Assembly (NCBI GenBank): GCA_944385455.1
Contig: CALWXI010000055.1
Location: 1-13,297, forward strand
Direction of reading: 5' to 3'
Length of the DNA stretch: 13,297 nucleotides
Source of the DNA: an uncultured Oscillospiraceae bacterium
Lineage (GTDB): Bacteria > Bacillota > Clostridia > Oscillospirales > Oscillospiraceae
The translations under genes were made by a program, and so were the position numbers. Of this stretch, positions 1 to 7,159 are shown piece by piece. Under the pieces are notes generated by a model. That model had not been told where the DNA came from. It did not search any database and was given only the letters and a program-made list of their open reading frames with translations. How positions within the stretch are numbered: position 1 is the first letter of the stretch; the number at the start of each line of letters is the position of its first letter.

Positions 1-225
1 TCTTTTTGAATTAGATTATGAAACTACATTAAAAAAAGTAACTAAAAGAAGTTCAATAGAAACTATCGCAAAAAAAGCAGAAGAAAGAAAAATATTATGA
101 CATTTTGGCTATATAATTAATGAAGAAACAGCAGTTGGACAAAGAGAAAGGCGGTGCTTAGAATATAAGCATGTAAAAACCAAGTGGAAAGTACGAAAAA
201 CTGAGAAAAATTTAACAAATATGGG
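1..225. other. AT-rich leader region without a confident gene
   Basis: This stretch is far richer in A and T than the operon that follows, and the change is abrupt near 225-235. Plus frame 2 is open from the window edge to a TGA at 98-100 and could be the last 32 codons of an upstream lysine-rich protein that I do not recognise. The same frame stays open after that TGA to a second TGA at 227-229. A TATAAT-like hexamer lies at 112-117 but has no good -35 partner. A 13-codon reading frame at 120-161 has no ribosome site and I do not call it. The region should contain the promoter of the downstream operon, but I cannot place it. Confidence 0.5.
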
Positions 226-228
226 GTG
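223..228 (+). promoter_or_regulatory. Ribosome binding site deciding the first dehydrogenase start
   Basis: GGGGTG lies six bases before the ATG at 235. GTG at 226 and ATG at 229 are also in frame but overlap or crowd this site, so 235 is the preferred start. Confidence 0.5.
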
Positions 229-234
229 ATGCAG

Positions 235-1251
235 ATGTGGAATGCGTGTTTCGTGGACAGCAGGTACTCCATGACGCCTGCGGAGGTGGATGCGCTGGTG
301 AAGGCGTACGGAGACGTGGGACTGCATGTGGAATTGGCGGATCTGCATACGGAGGATGAGATCATCGCCCGCTGCGGTGAGGCCGACGTGCTCTTGTGCA
401 ACGGGAATCCGCCCGTCACCAGACGGGTGCTGGAGGCGCTGCCCCGGGTGAAGGTGGTCCAGCGGTTCGGGATCGGCGTCAATTCCATCGACCTGGCCGC
501 CGCCGCGGACTGCGGGGTGCTGGTGCTGAATCAGCCGGGCATCTCCGTGCAGGAGCTGTCCGTCCACACCACGGCGCTGATTCTGGACCTGCTGCGCAAC
601 GTCACCTATTACGACCGGGGGATCCGGCAGGGGGAGTGGCGCAAGGCCAAGGGGATCCCGTGTCCGCCCATGGCGGATCAGGTGCTGGGCCTGTATGGGT
701 TTGGAGGCACGTCCCGCCTGCTGTACCGGATCTTCCGGGACGGGTTCGGGGTCAAGCGGATCATCGCCTGCGATCCCTACCTCACCAGGGAGGACCTGCC
801 GGAGTACGACGTGGAGCTGGTGTCCTTTGAAACGCTGCTGCGCGAGTCGGACATCCTTTCCATCCATGTGCATTTGAACGACGAGACCCGCCACAGCTTC
901 GACTACGCGGCGTTTCAGAAGATGAAGCCCAGCGCGCTCATCATCAATGTGGCCCGGGGCGGGGTGATCTGCGAGCCGGATCTCATCCGCGCCTTGCAGG
1001 AGGGAAAGATCCGGGGCGCCGGACTGGATGTGTATGAGCAGGAGCCGCTGCCCGCCGACAGTCCCCTCGTGGGGATGGACAACGTGGTGCTGACCTGCCA
1101 CAGCGCGTTTTTGGGGATCAACTCCCGGCGCCTGCTCCACAAGCAGCTCATCGAGCAGATGGCGCAGATCATCTCCACCAACTCCGTCTCCGCCGTGCCG
1201 GTGGCGAACAAGGGCGTCGTTTCCAAGATCCCGGCGTTTCAAATCGTGTGA
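235..1251 (+). CDS. D-2-hydroxyacid dehydrogenase, NAD-type, first of three
   Basis: A 338-residue member of the D-isomer-specific 2-hydroxyacid dehydrogenase family (PGDH/CtBP-like), a cytosolic enzyme interconverting a 2-hydroxy acid and its 2-oxo acid. The split substrate domain carries a GIGVNSIDL segment near residue 80. The dinucleotide fold at about 152-180 ends in Asp180, which favours NAD. Catalytic Arg241 (NVARGG), Glu270 (before Pro in the EQEP motif) and His289 (CHSAF) are all present. The glycine motif is unusual: GFGGTS replaces the normal GxGxxG, so the last Gly is Ser. The start at 235 follows a GGGGTG site; GTG 226 would add three residues. It leads the operon, 45 bases before the RraA-like gene. 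Family assignment is firm. The substrate is unknown; operon context suggests an acid imported by the Tct system. Confidence 0.9.
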   Translation: MWNACFVDSRYSMTPAEVDALVKAYGDVGLHVELADLHTEDEIIARCGEADVLLCNGNPPVTRRVLEALPRVKVVQRFGIGVNSIDLAAAADCGVLVLNQPGISVQELSVHTTALILDLLRNVTYYDRGIRQGEWRKAKGIPCPPMADQVLGLYGFGGTSRLLYRIFRDGFGVKRIIACDPYLTREDLPEYDVELVSFETLLRESDILSIHVHLNDETRHSFDYAAFQKMKPSALIINVARGGVICEPDLIRALQEGKIRGAGLDVYEQEPLPADSPLVGMDNVVLTCHSAFLGINSRRLLHKQLIEQMAQIISTNSVSAVPVANKGVVSKIPAFQIV

Positions 1252-1296
1252 AAGCAGCGAAAGCAGCTGGAGTGAACAGGAAAGGAGCATTGTACT

Positions 1297-1974
1297 ATGA
1301 GCATCGGATGCAGGATCCACACCAAAATGAACCGTCCGCCCCGGGAGCTGGTGGAGCGGTTCCGGGGGCTGCCGGTGGCCAACATCGACGACTGCATGAA
1401 CCGCACCGCGGCGCTGCGCCACGACATCCATCCCATCAACAAAGCGCCCCTGCTGGGAACGGCGTTCACCGTGAAGGTGGCGGAGGGCGACAATCTCTTC
1501 TTCCACAAGGCCATGGACATGGCCCAGCCCGGAGACGTGTTCATGATCGACGCCGGCGGCGATCCCAACCGCTCCATTTTCGGCGAGATCATGGTGCGCT
1601 ACTGCGCCAAGCGCGGCATTGCCGGCATCGTGGTGGACGGCAGCATCCGGGACAGCGATTCCATCTCCCAGATGGACTTCCCCGTCTACGCCAAGGGCGT
1701 CACGCCCAACGGGCCCTATAAAAACGGTCCCGGCGAGATCGGCGGCGCGGTGACGGTGGGCGGCATCATCGTCCACCCCGGCGACATCGTGGTGGGCGAC
1801 GCGGACGGCGTGATTGTGATCCCGCCGGAGGAGGCGGAGGCGCTGGCGGAGAAGGTCCGGGCCTTCAATGAAAACGAGGCCGTCACCATGGAGCGGATCG
1901 CCCGGGAGGGCGCGATGCCCAGGCCCTGGGTGGAGCAGAAGATGGAGGCCCTGGGCGTGGAGTATGTAGACTGA
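1297..1974 (+). CDS. RraA family / HMG aldolase-like protein
   Basis: This 225-residue protein matches the RraA-like fold, which includes 4-hydroxy-4-methyl-2-oxoglutarate aldolases and oxaloacetate decarboxylases (class II pyruvate aldolases, divalent metal dependent) as well as the RNase E inhibitor RraA. Visible family features are Gly96-Glu97, the IVVDGSIRD strand at 111-119 with Arg118 and Asp119, where these enzymes bind substrate and metal, and the GGIIVHPGDIVVGDADG segment at about 155-171. The length fits the family. AAAGGAG at 1281-1287 precedes the ATG by nine bases. Its place between a hydroxyacid dehydrogenase and a tricarboxylate transporter favours an aldolase or decarboxylase acting on a 2-oxo acid rather than RNase regulation. 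The precise reaction is inference. Confidence 0.87.
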   Translation: MSIGCRIHTKMNRPPRELVERFRGLPVANIDDCMNRTAALRHDIHPINKAPLLGTAFTVKVAEGDNLFFHKAMDMAQPGDVFMIDAGGDPNRSIFGEIMVRYCAKRGIAGIVVDGSIRDSDSISQMDFPVYAKGVTPNGPYKNGPGEIGGAVTVGGIIVHPGDIVVGDADGVIVIPPEEAEALAEKVRAFNENEAVTMERIAREGAMPRPWVEQKMEALGVEYVD

Positions 1975-2030
1975 ATCCCGGAAGGGAAGAAAACGACACG
2001 AAAAGCTTCAGCGGAAAAAGGAGGACTGAC

Positions 2031-3077
2031 ATGAAACGTAGAATTGCTTTGGCTCTTGCGGTTGTGATGATGCTGATGCTGGGCCTGGCCGGCTGCGGCG
2101 GCGCGGAGCAGGAGGAAGCGCCTCCCGCGGAGACCGGCGGAGCCGCAGGCGGCGGCGATACCGGCGATTGGCCCAACGAGGGCACCATCCGGCTCATCTG
2201 CGGCTTCTCCGCCGGCGGCTCCTCGGACCTGATGTGCCGGATCTTTGCCGACGCCCTGGGCAGAGAGCTGGGCCAGACCGTGGTGGTGGAGAACGTCCCC
2301 GGCTCCGGCGGACACGTCTCCTGGAGCACCATGATCAACGACACGGAGCCTGACGGCTACACCCTCTGCGTCATCAACTCCCCCGGCATCTGCGTGTGCA
2401 AGGAGCAGACGGAGAATCCCCGGGACTACAACCACACCGACTTCGACCTGCTGGGCAACCACGTCACCGACTACGGCACCATCTGCTGGAAGACCGACGA
2501 GACCCGCTGGACGGACCTGGCCTCCCTCATCGAGTACGCCAAGGAGCACGAGCTGCTCTACGGTACTTCGCAGATGACCATCGGCGGTGACGACTATGCC
2601 TTCGCGGAGATGATGAACGCCGCCTTCGGCACCAAGTTCTCCGCGGTGATCACCGAGGGCTCCAAGGACAACGAGGTCCTCATGCTCAACGGCAGCTGCG
2701 ACATCCTCATCGGCAACATCGGCGACACCCTGACCGGCCAGCAGAGCGGCTCCTTCGTCATCGGCGCCGTGGCTGCGGCGGAGCGTCAGGACCTGATCCC
2801 GGATGTGCCCACCGTCGCGGAGGTGACGGGCCAGGAGATCGTCAGCTTCTCCGCCCGGGGCTACGCCACGGCGCCCGGCACCGACCCCGCCATCCTGGCC
2901 AAGCTGCGTGAGGCCACGGAGGCGGCCATCCTCAATCCCGATACCATTGAACAGATGAACGCCATGGGCTGCGTCACCGAGTTCGTGACGGCGGAGGACG
3001 ACAGCTACCTGAACTATATGAACGAGGTCCGGGAGCTGTATCTGGGGATCTTCGGGCTGGAGATGGTCCCGGACTGA
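2031..3077 (+). CDS. tctC: Tripartite tricarboxylate transporter substrate-binding lipoprotein (TctC)
   Basis: A 348-residue extracytoplasmic solute receptor of the Bug/TctC family. Residues 1-21 form a lipoprotein signal peptide (MKRR, then a hydrophobic run, then LAGC with Cys22 as the lipidated residue). A Gly/Ala/Glu/Pro-rich tether follows to about residue 46. The mature domain opens with IRLICGFSAGGSSDLMCR, the usual ligand-loop region of TctC proteins, then GRELGQTVVVENVPGSGG. Captured substrates in this family are di- and tricarboxylates and other organic acids. A strong AAAGGAGG site precedes the ATG. It is first in a C-B-A transporter order, the usual arrangement, and is followed by a strong hairpin before tctB. 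The ligand cannot be inferred. Confidence 0.93.
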   Translation: MKRRIALALAVVMMLMLGLAGCGGAEQEEAPPAETGGAAGGGDTGDWPNEGTIRLICGFSAGGSSDLMCRIFADALGRELGQTVVVENVPGSGGHVSWSTMINDTEPDGYTLCVINSPGICVCKEQTENPRDYNHTDFDLLGNHVTDYGTICWKTDETRWTDLASLIEYAKEHELLYGTSQMTIGGDDYAFAEMMNAAFGTKFSAVITEGSKDNEVLMLNGSCDILIGNIGDTLTGQQSGSFVIGAVAAAERQDLIPDVPTVAEVTGQEIVSFSARGYATAPGTDPAILAKLREATEAAILNPDTIEQMNAMGCVTEFVTAEDDSYLNYMNEVRELYLGIFGLEMVPD

Positions 3078-3118
3078 GCGTCCCCCGGAAAATTCATGCG
3101 GCCCGCAGCGCGTATTTC

Positions 3119-3150
3119 AGCAGGGACAGGGCCGGCGCCCTGTCCCTGCT
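3119..3150 (+). terminator. Strong hairpin between tctC and tctB
   Basis: A perfect 14-bp inverted repeat (3119-3132 with 3137-3150) closes a four-base loop. No U-run follows; CTTTCAG leads straight into the tctB ribosome site at 3156-3161. It is more likely an attenuating or mRNA-stabilising hairpin than a full terminator, allowing more receptor than membrane protein to be made. That role is inferred from position. Confidence 0.7.
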
Positions 3151-3168
3151 TTCAGAAAGGAGAGTACT

Positions 3169-3597
3169 ATGTCGCCAAAAGTACGCGAATCCGTCATCAC
3201 CACCGTGGTGATGCTGGCAGTTTTCGGATTTTTGTTCACGCAGACGCTGGGCATGCCGGATTCTCCGGCCCTGTTTCCCCGGATGTGCCTGGCGCTTTTG
3301 AGCATTCTCACCGTCATCATGCTGTACCTGGACGTGCGGAAGTACGGCAAGGACCACGAGGCGCAGGGCGGGGTGCACTGGAAGGAGATCGCCCTGCCCC
3401 TGCTGGCCTTTGCGGGCGTCGTGGTGTACGCGGTGCTCTTTGACCTGTTCGGCTATTTCATCGCCACCGCCATCATGCTGGTGGGATTCATGATCGCGCT
3501 GAAGGTCAAGCCCTGGTGGCTGATCCTGGCGATCATCGCCGGATACGGCCTGTTCATCTATCTGATGTTTGTGGTTTGGCTGAAGGTCAATATCTAG
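3169..3597 (+). CDS. tctB: Tripartite tricarboxylate transporter small membrane subunit (TctB)
   Basis: A 142-residue integral membrane protein with hydrophobic spans at about 9-27, 36-54, 74-92, 97-111 and 116-137. The small size, poor conservation and position directly between tctC and tctA are typical of the TctB subunit, which works with TctA in the cytoplasmic membrane. The MPDSPALFPRM segment near residues 29-39, between the first two spans, fits TctB, where a short proline-containing motif before the second span is common. GAAAGGAG lies just upstream of the ATG, immediately 3' of the intergenic hairpin. Sixteen bases separate its TAG stop from tctA, so the two are co-translated from one message. 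Confidence 0.87.
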   Translation: MSPKVRESVITTVVMLAVFGFLFTQTLGMPDSPALFPRMCLALLSILTVIMLYLDVRKYGKDHEAQGGVHWKEIALPLLAFAGVVVYAVLFDLFGYFIATAIMLVGFMIALKVKPWWLILAIIAGYGLFIYLMFVVWLKVNI

Positions 3598-3613
3598 GAG
3601 GGGAGGAAACACT

Positions 3614-5155
3614 ATGTCTCTGACTGAGATGCTAATGGGCGCAATCGCGCAGCTGTTCACCTGGGAGTGTCTGTCGGTCCTGATCATCGGCGTGGTGGCG
3701 GGCATGATCGTGGGCGCCCTGCCGGGCCTGTCCGCCTCCATGGCGGTGGCGCTGCTGGTCCCCCTGACGTTCCAGATGGAGCCGGCGCCGGGCCTCATCA
3801 TGCTGACGGCGGTCTACACCTCCGCCATCTACGGCGGCAGCGTCACCGCCTGCCTGATCCACACCCCCGGCACGCCGTCCTCGGCCGCCACGGCCCTGGA
3901 CGGGTTCCCCCTGACCAAGCAGGGGCAGGGGCTCAAGGCGGTGGGGATCTCCACCATCTCCTCCATGATCGGCGGCACGGCTTCCGCCATCGCCCTGCTG
4001 CTCATCGCGCCGCAGCTGGCAAAGGTCTCCCTCTGGTTCAGCTCTTTGGAGTATTTCCTGCTGGCCTGCTTCGGCCTGACCATCATCGGCTCCATGTCCG
4101 GCGACAACATGGCCAAGGGCCTGATCTCCGGCGCGCTGGGCCTGTTCTTCGGCACCGTGGGACTGGACCTGCTCACCGGCTATCCCCGGTTCACCTTCGG
4201 GATCATTCCCCTGGAATCCGGCATTCAGCTGGTCCCGGCGATGATCGGCCTGTTCGCCATCTCCCAGGTCATGGTCTCCGTGGAGGAGCTGCGGGGCGGC
4301 CAGACCAAGATCCTGGAGGGCAATATCAAGGACCTGGCGGTGGGTTCTCCCTGGCCCAGCCGGAAGGAAATGAAGCAGATCATGCCCACCATCGGGATCT
4401 CCACGGTCCTGGGCATCCTCATCGGCATCCTGCCCGGCACCGGCTGCGACATCGGCTCCTGGGTGGCCTACAACGGCGCGCAGAGGCGCTCCAAGCACCC
4501 GGAGAAGTTCGGACACGGCGCCATTGAGGGCATCGCCGCCTCCGAGAGCGCCAACAACGCCGTCACCGGCGGCGCGCTGATCCCCATGCTGACGCTGGGC
4601 ATCCCCGGCTCCGGCACCTGCGCCATCATGCTGGGCGGCATGATGATCCAGGGCCTCACCCCCGGCTATGAGCTGTTCACCAAGCAGGGCGAGATCACCT
4701 ACGCCATCATCCTGGGCTTCCTGCTGGCCAACATCCTGATGGGCGTTCTGGGCATGCTGGTGGCCAAGTACGTGGTGCGGATCTGCGTGATCCCCAACGC
4801 CATCCTGATCCCGCTGATCATCGGTCTTGCCACCATCGGCGCCTACGCCATCCAGAACAGCAGCTTCGACGTGACCATCATGCTGGTGTTCGGCCTCATC
4901 GGCTACTTCGCCCGGAAGCTGGGCTTTGCCACGGCTCCCATGATCCTGGGCATGATTCTGGGTCCCATGGCGGAGAAAAACTGGACCCAGACGCTTCTGA
5001 TCTGCCGCGGCGACCTGCTGGGTTACTTTTTCTCCCGGCCCATCTCCATCCTCCTGTTCGTGATGGTGGTGGCGGGTCTGTTTACCCCTGTGTTCATGCG
5101 CTTTTTCAACAAAAAGACCATGGGCGACCCCGACGCGGCGTCCAAGGAGGATTGA
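3614..5155 (+). CDS. tctA: Tripartite tricarboxylate transporter large permease (TctA)
   Basis: A 513-residue polytopic membrane protein, the ion-coupled permease of the Tct system. It shows the internal duplication typical of TctA. The first half has the GALPGLS motif at 34-40, then YTSAIYGGS near 68-76 and HTPGTP at 83-88. The second half repeats it as LPGTGCDIG near 273-281, then SNNAVTGGALIPM and LGIPGSG. About twelve membrane spans are apparent and the length is normal for the family. An AGGAGGGGAGG ribosome site lies just before the ATG. TctA, TctB and the TctC receptor together form a complete secondary uptake system for an organic acid. The family call is very secure; the substrate is not known. 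Confidence 0.95.
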   Translation: MSLTEMLMGAIAQLFTWECLSVLIIGVVAGMIVGALPGLSASMAVALLVPLTFQMEPAPGLIMLTAVYTSAIYGGSVTACLIHTPGTPSSAATALDGFPLTKQGQGLKAVGISTISSMIGGTASAIALLLIAPQLAKVSLWFSSLEYFLLACFGLTIIGSMSGDNMAKGLISGALGLFFGTVGLDLLTGYPRFTFGIIPLESGIQLVPAMIGLFAISQVMVSVEELRGGQTKILEGNIKDLAVGSPWPSRKEMKQIMPTIGISTVLGILIGILPGTGCDIGSWVAYNGAQRRSKHPEKFGHGAIEGIAASESANNAVTGGALIPMLTLGIPGSGTCAIMLGGMMIQGLTPGYELFTKQGEITYAIILGFLLANILMGVLGMLVAKYVVRICVIPNAILIPLIIGLATIGAYAIQNSSFDVTIMLVFGLIGYFARKLGFATAPMILGMILGPMAEKNWTQTLLICRGDLLGYFFSRPISILLFVMVVAGLFTPVFMRFFNKKTMGDPDAASKED

Positions 5156-5199
5156 ACCGCGCGGCCTGGAGCGAAGAGGCGCGGCGCAGAGACGGAAAT

Positions 5200-5204
5200 G
5201 GAGG
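5200..5204 (+). promoter_or_regulatory. Ribosome binding site deciding the second dehydrogenase start
   Basis: GGAGG lies five bases before ATG 5210. It overlaps the earlier in-frame ATG at 5198, which has no site of its own, so 5210 is preferred. Confidence 0.7.
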
Positions 5205-5209
5205 AAAGC

Positions 5210-6187
5210 ATGGAAAAGATTGCGCTTCTTGGGACGTTTCCGAAAGACGGCCTGCGGCAGATGGAAGAGGCCTGCCGGGGACGGTACGAGCTGGTGCTGT
5301 GCACGAAGCCGGAGGAGGTCCCGCGGGCAAAGGGCGCGGCCTACGTGGTGCTGCGGGGCATCCCCATTGGCCCGGCGGAGCTGGACATCCTGGGGCCGGA
5401 GGTCAAGCTGTATCACCGTTGGGGCGTGGGCTACGATACCGTGGATGTGGAGGAGGCCGGACGCAGGGGGATCCCCGTGGCGATTTCCACAGGAGTCAAC
5501 GCCCAGGCGGTGGCTGAGCTTGCGGTGCTGCTGATGCTGGCGGGGGAACGGAGGCTGTTCGACCTGGAAAAGCGTGCCCGTCAGGGCGCGGCCTGGAAGG
5601 AGGACATCACGGATGACTGTTATCTTCTCTCCGGAAAGCGGGTGGGCCTTCTGGGACTGGGCAACATCGGCGGCAGGGTCTGCGGCATGGTCCGAAGCTT
5701 TGGCGCGGAGGTGTCCTACTACGATCCATTCCGCGCCGCTCCCCAGCGGGAGCGGGAGCTGGGGGTCACATACCTGTCCTTTGAAGAGGTGATCGCCGGC
5801 TCGGACATCGTGAGTCTGCATCTGCCGCTGATGCAGAGCACTCATCATATCATCGGCGCAGAGACCTTCCGCAATATGAAACCCACGGCGCTGCTGGTGA
5901 ACACGGCGCGGGGCGGCATCGTGGACACAGACGCGCTGGTGGCGGCTCTGGAGCAAGGCGAGATCTGGGGGGCCGCTCTGGACACCACCGAGGAAGAGCC
6001 GCTTCCCGCGGACCATCCCCTGTTCCGAATGGACCGGGTCATCGTGCTGCCGCATGCGGGGGGAAGCACCCGGGATCTGAATGCCGGTATGGTGGCGTGC
6101 ATTCTGCGCAATATCCGGACGGTGGAGGAGGGAGGACGCCTGGAGCGCCGCTTCCTGGCCAACGCCGCATTCTTTGATGGACCATGA
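5210..6187 (+). CDS. D-2-hydroxyacid dehydrogenase, NAD-type, second of three
   Basis: A 325-residue phosphoglycerate-dehydrogenase-like enzyme. The glycine motif is intact (GLGNIG at 149-154) and the second strand ends YYDPF with Asp172, which predicts NAD. Catalytic Arg234 (NTARGG), Glu263 (before Pro in TTEEEPLP) and His282 (LPHAGG) are present. The substrate-side loop RWGVGYDTVDV near residues 70-80 is standard. The gene starts 54 bases after tctA and lies in the same orientation. Its sequence diverges strongly from the dehydrogenases at 235 and 7160, so this is not a recent duplication. Relatives act on phosphoglycerate, glyoxylate, hydroxypyruvate or sulfolactate. Being next to the transporter suggests it acts on the imported acid or its oxo product. 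Confidence 0.92.
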   Translation: MEKIALLGTFPKDGLRQMEEACRGRYELVLCTKPEEVPRAKGAAYVVLRGIPIGPAELDILGPEVKLYHRWGVGYDTVDVEEAGRRGIPVAISTGVNAQAVAELAVLLMLAGERRLFDLEKRARQGAAWKEDITDDCYLLSGKRVGLLGLGNIGGRVCGMVRSFGAEVSYYDPFRAAPQRERELGVTYLSFEEVIAGSDIVSLHLPLMQSTHHIIGAETFRNMKPTALLVNTARGGIVDTDALVAALEQGEIWGAALDTTEEEPLPADHPLFRMDRVIVLPHAGGSTRDLNAGMVACILRNIRTVEEGGRLERRFLANAAFFDGP

Positions 6188-6262
6188 CGTGCCCGCTGCG
6201 GCGCGCGGGCGCCGGAAGCATGGCGGCAGGACGCGGCGGAGAAATGACGGATCGGGGGGAGG

Positions 6263-7153
6263 ATGATGGAGCCGCGGGGGAAGGGGACATTGCTGATCCT
6301 GCTCTCCGCATTTTCCTTTGCGTGGATGAGCGTATTCGTGCGCCTGGCGGGCGACCTGCCGTTTTTTGAAAAGGCGCTGTTCCGCAATGGCGTGGCGCTG
6401 GCAGCGGCCGGCGGCGTGCTGCTGGCCTCCAAAAAGCGGCCGAGGGTCCCGCGGCGGGGCCGGGGACCCTTGGCGTCCCGGGTCATCTGCGGTATGATTG
6501 CGGTGTTTTGCAACTTCTACGCCATTGACCGCCTGATCCTGGCCAGCGCCAATTCCCTGAACAAGCTGGCGCCGTTTTTTGCCGTCGTCTTTGCCGCGCT
6601 GTTTTTGAAGGAGCGGGTGGATGGGATGCAGATCGCCTGTATTCTGACGGCCTTTGCCGGAAGCCTGTTTCTGATCGTGCCCACCATGGAAACGTTGGGA
6701 TTTCCCTGCATTGTAGCGATTCTGGGGGCTCTGGCATCCGGAGGGGCGTTTGTCTCGCTGCGGGCGCTCCAGCGGGTGGAAGCAGTGGATGCATCCGTCA
6801 TCGTATGGTATTTCTCCCTGTCCACCACGGCAGCGGCGCTGATCCCCACGTGCTTATTCTGGGAACCCATGACACTGCGGCAGCTGGCGTGCCTGCTGCT
6901 GGCGGGAACGGCCTGCGCCTTTGGACAATATGCCCTGACCAATGCCTACCGCTATGCGCCGCCGCGGGAGATCTCCATCTACGACTGCACGCAGATCGTG
7001 TTCTCCGGCATATTGGGATATGTGTTTTTCCGGCAGGTGCCGGATATATACAGCGTGATCGCGTATGTTCTGATCGTGCTGGCGTCGGCGGTTCCGCTGC
7101 TTCACGGAAGGAGAGCGCGTGCACGGCGGTGCTGTGGGCTGAAAGGAAAGTGA
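6263..7153 (+). CDS. EamA/DMT-superfamily permease
   Basis: A 296-residue integral membrane protein with two EamA-type repeats (about 10-140 and 148-282) and roughly ten hydrophobic spans. The end of the first repeat has the family-typical FFAVVFAALFLKER pattern near 105-118, and the second repeat ends LGYVFFRQVP. Members of the drug/metabolite transporter family export or import amino acids, organic acids, nucleotides and other small metabolites. GGAGG at 6258-6262 abuts ATG 6263 and is three bases from ATG 6266. Spacing is short for both, so the start may be two residues into the listed ORF. Six bases separate its stop from the third dehydrogenase. A role in exporting a pathway product is plausible but unproven. 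Confidence 0.88.
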   Translation: MMEPRGKGTLLILLSAFSFAWMSVFVRLAGDLPFFEKALFRNGVALAAAGGVLLASKKRPRVPRRGRGPLASRVICGMIAVFCNFYAIDRLILASANSLNKLAPFFAVVFAALFLKERVDGMQIACILTAFAGSLFLIVPTMETLGFPCIVAILGALASGGAFVSLRALQRVEAVDASVIVWYFSLSTTAAALIPTCLFWEPMTLRQLACLLLAGTACAFGQYALTNAYRYAPPREISIYDCTQIVFSGILGYVFFRQVPDIYSVIAYVLIVLASAVPLLHGRRARARRCCGLKGK

Positions 7154-7159
7154 GTACGC

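Noticed and set aside
112..117. TATAAT as the operon promoter
   Set aside because: No acceptable -35 element lies 16-18 bases upstream, and such hexamers are common in AT-rich sequence.
120..161. 13-codon leader peptide before the operon
   Set aside because: It has no ribosome site and no attenuator-like hairpin after it.
109..1776. 555-codon open frame on the minus strand opposite the first dehydrogenase and RraA-like genes
   Set aside because: It spans two clear genes on the other strand, and its His/Asp/Gly/Arg-rich composition is that of an antisense frame in GC-rich coding DNA; no domain or ribosome site was seen.
1297..1974. RNase E inhibitor RraA
   Set aside because: The fold is shared, but the operon context with transport and dehydrogenase genes favours an aldolase/decarboxylase; the strict RraA name is not justified.
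3632..6055. 807-codon open frame on the minus strand opposite tctA and the second dehydrogenase
   Set aside because: Its low-complexity Gly/Asp/His/Gln/Ala composition is typical of a mirror frame; tctA and the dehydrogenase are unmistakable on the plus strand.
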